Shown piece by piece: positions 14,823-15,098 of a stretch of DNA of 15,098 nucleotides. Positions within the stretch are counted from its first letter, which is position 1; each line of letters starts with the position of its first letter. The position numbers and the translations under genes are program-made. The notes under the pieces are model-generated. The model was given only the letters and a program-made list of their open reading frames with translations, ran no database searches and had not been told where the DNA came from. Source of the stretch: an uncultured Clostridia bacterium (lineage in GTDB: Bacteria; Bacillota; Clostridia; TANB77; CAG-508); NCBI GenBank assembly GCA_934180065.1, contig CAKPRA010000041.1, positions 1-15,098 on the forward strand. The letters are read 5' to 3'.

Positions 14823-15098
14823 ATGGACAATAAAAACTTACAAATAACTAATCATGATTTTTTAATATATAGGGATTCGAACAATGACGTTAAGGTTAGT
14901 GTAATGTTAATAAATAACGATATATGGCTTACTCAAAATTTGATTGCAGAATTGTTTGGTGTAGGAAGAAGCACAATAACTGAACATATTAATAATATAT
15001 TTAATAGTGGTGAACTTGATAAAAATAACACCGTCGGAAAAACCGACGTTGATAATTCTAAAAAACCTGTAAAGATATATAACCTTGATATGATTATT
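14823..15098 (+). CDS. RhuM-family protein, 5' part (runs off the window)
   Basis: ATG 14823, with AAAGGAG at 14808-14814, opens a frame that is still open at the window end (92 codons). It reads FLIYRDSNNDVKVSVMLIND-like residues, then DIWLTQNLIAELFGVGRSTI, TEHINNIFNSGELDKNN, and IYNLDMII. This is the N-terminal helix-turn-helix region of the RhuM (virulence protein) family: WLTQ, then LF, then HI.NIF..GEL, then YNLD.II. Full proteins are about 300-340 residues, so about three quarters lies outside. The family is widespread on mobile and accessory DNA; its molecular role is not established. The neighbouring KilA-N remnant suggests a phage-derived context. Confidence 0.85.
   Translation, partial: MDNKNLQITNHDFLIYRDSNNDVKVSVMLINNDIWLTQNLIAELFGVGRSTITEHINNIFNSGELDKNNTVGKTDVDNSKKPVKIYNLDMII

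Noticed and set aside
15032..15048. GC-rich hairpin CGTCGG-AAAAA-CCGACG in an AT-rich gene.
   Set aside because: It lies inside the RhuM coding frame, encodes residues usual for the family at that point, and has no T-run.

Overview
The window is very AT-rich, and all recognisable genes lie on the + strand. Codon use, strong AGGAGG-type ribosome binding sites, an NPKTG-type sortase signal, Rpn-type nuclease remnants, a DUF6796-like membrane protein and a SWIM protein all fit a low-GC Firmicute, most likely a gut-type Clostridia. I cannot name the species.

Left part (1-2130): a peroxiredoxin that lacks its N-terminus at the window edge, then a YiiX-like papain-fold hydrolase, then a lipoprotein with two BLIP/SmpA-like repeats. 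The lipoprotein has a textbook TTGACA-17-TATAAT promoter and a textbook terminator.

Centre-left (2135-7593): a peptide-sensing or resistance-type module made of an ABC ATPase, an 885-residue duplicated FtsX permease, an OmpR-type response regulator and a histidine kinase. The regulator and kinase overlap. A direct repeat with an 11-bp period (TTGTCACTT twice) sits on the -35 of the ABC promoter and is a plausible site for the OmpR-type regulator. The regulator gene has its own promoter and a strong hairpin in its leader.

Centre (7594-11413): a long, structured leader precedes a cell-wall-anchored NPKTG surface protein. The leader holds two copies of an intergenic repeat, a promoter, an SD with a five-codon mini-ORF, and a hairpin. 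An intact FAD oxidoreductase-Rieske fusion (YhfW-like) follows, then a third copy of the same intergenic repeat.

Right part (11414-15098): an accessory strip with several damaged genes. It holds an Rpn-family nuclease with its middle deleted, a nucleoside-deoxyribosyltransferase-like gene broken by an exact 11-bp tandem duplication, an intact SGNH hydrolase followed by an open coding-like tail, a DUF6796-like gene split by a probable one-T deletion, and a KilA-N fragment. It ends with an intact SWIM zinc-finger gene and the start of a RhuM-family gene that runs off the edge. KilA-N, RhuM and Rpn genes are typical of phage-derived or mobile accessory regions.

I see no CRISPR array, rRNA, intact tRNA or complete mobile element. 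The most notable non-standard signals are the regulator-site candidate at 2135-2154, the leader at 7784-7918, the three-copy intergenic repeat, and the precisely readable lesions in the right-hand genes.
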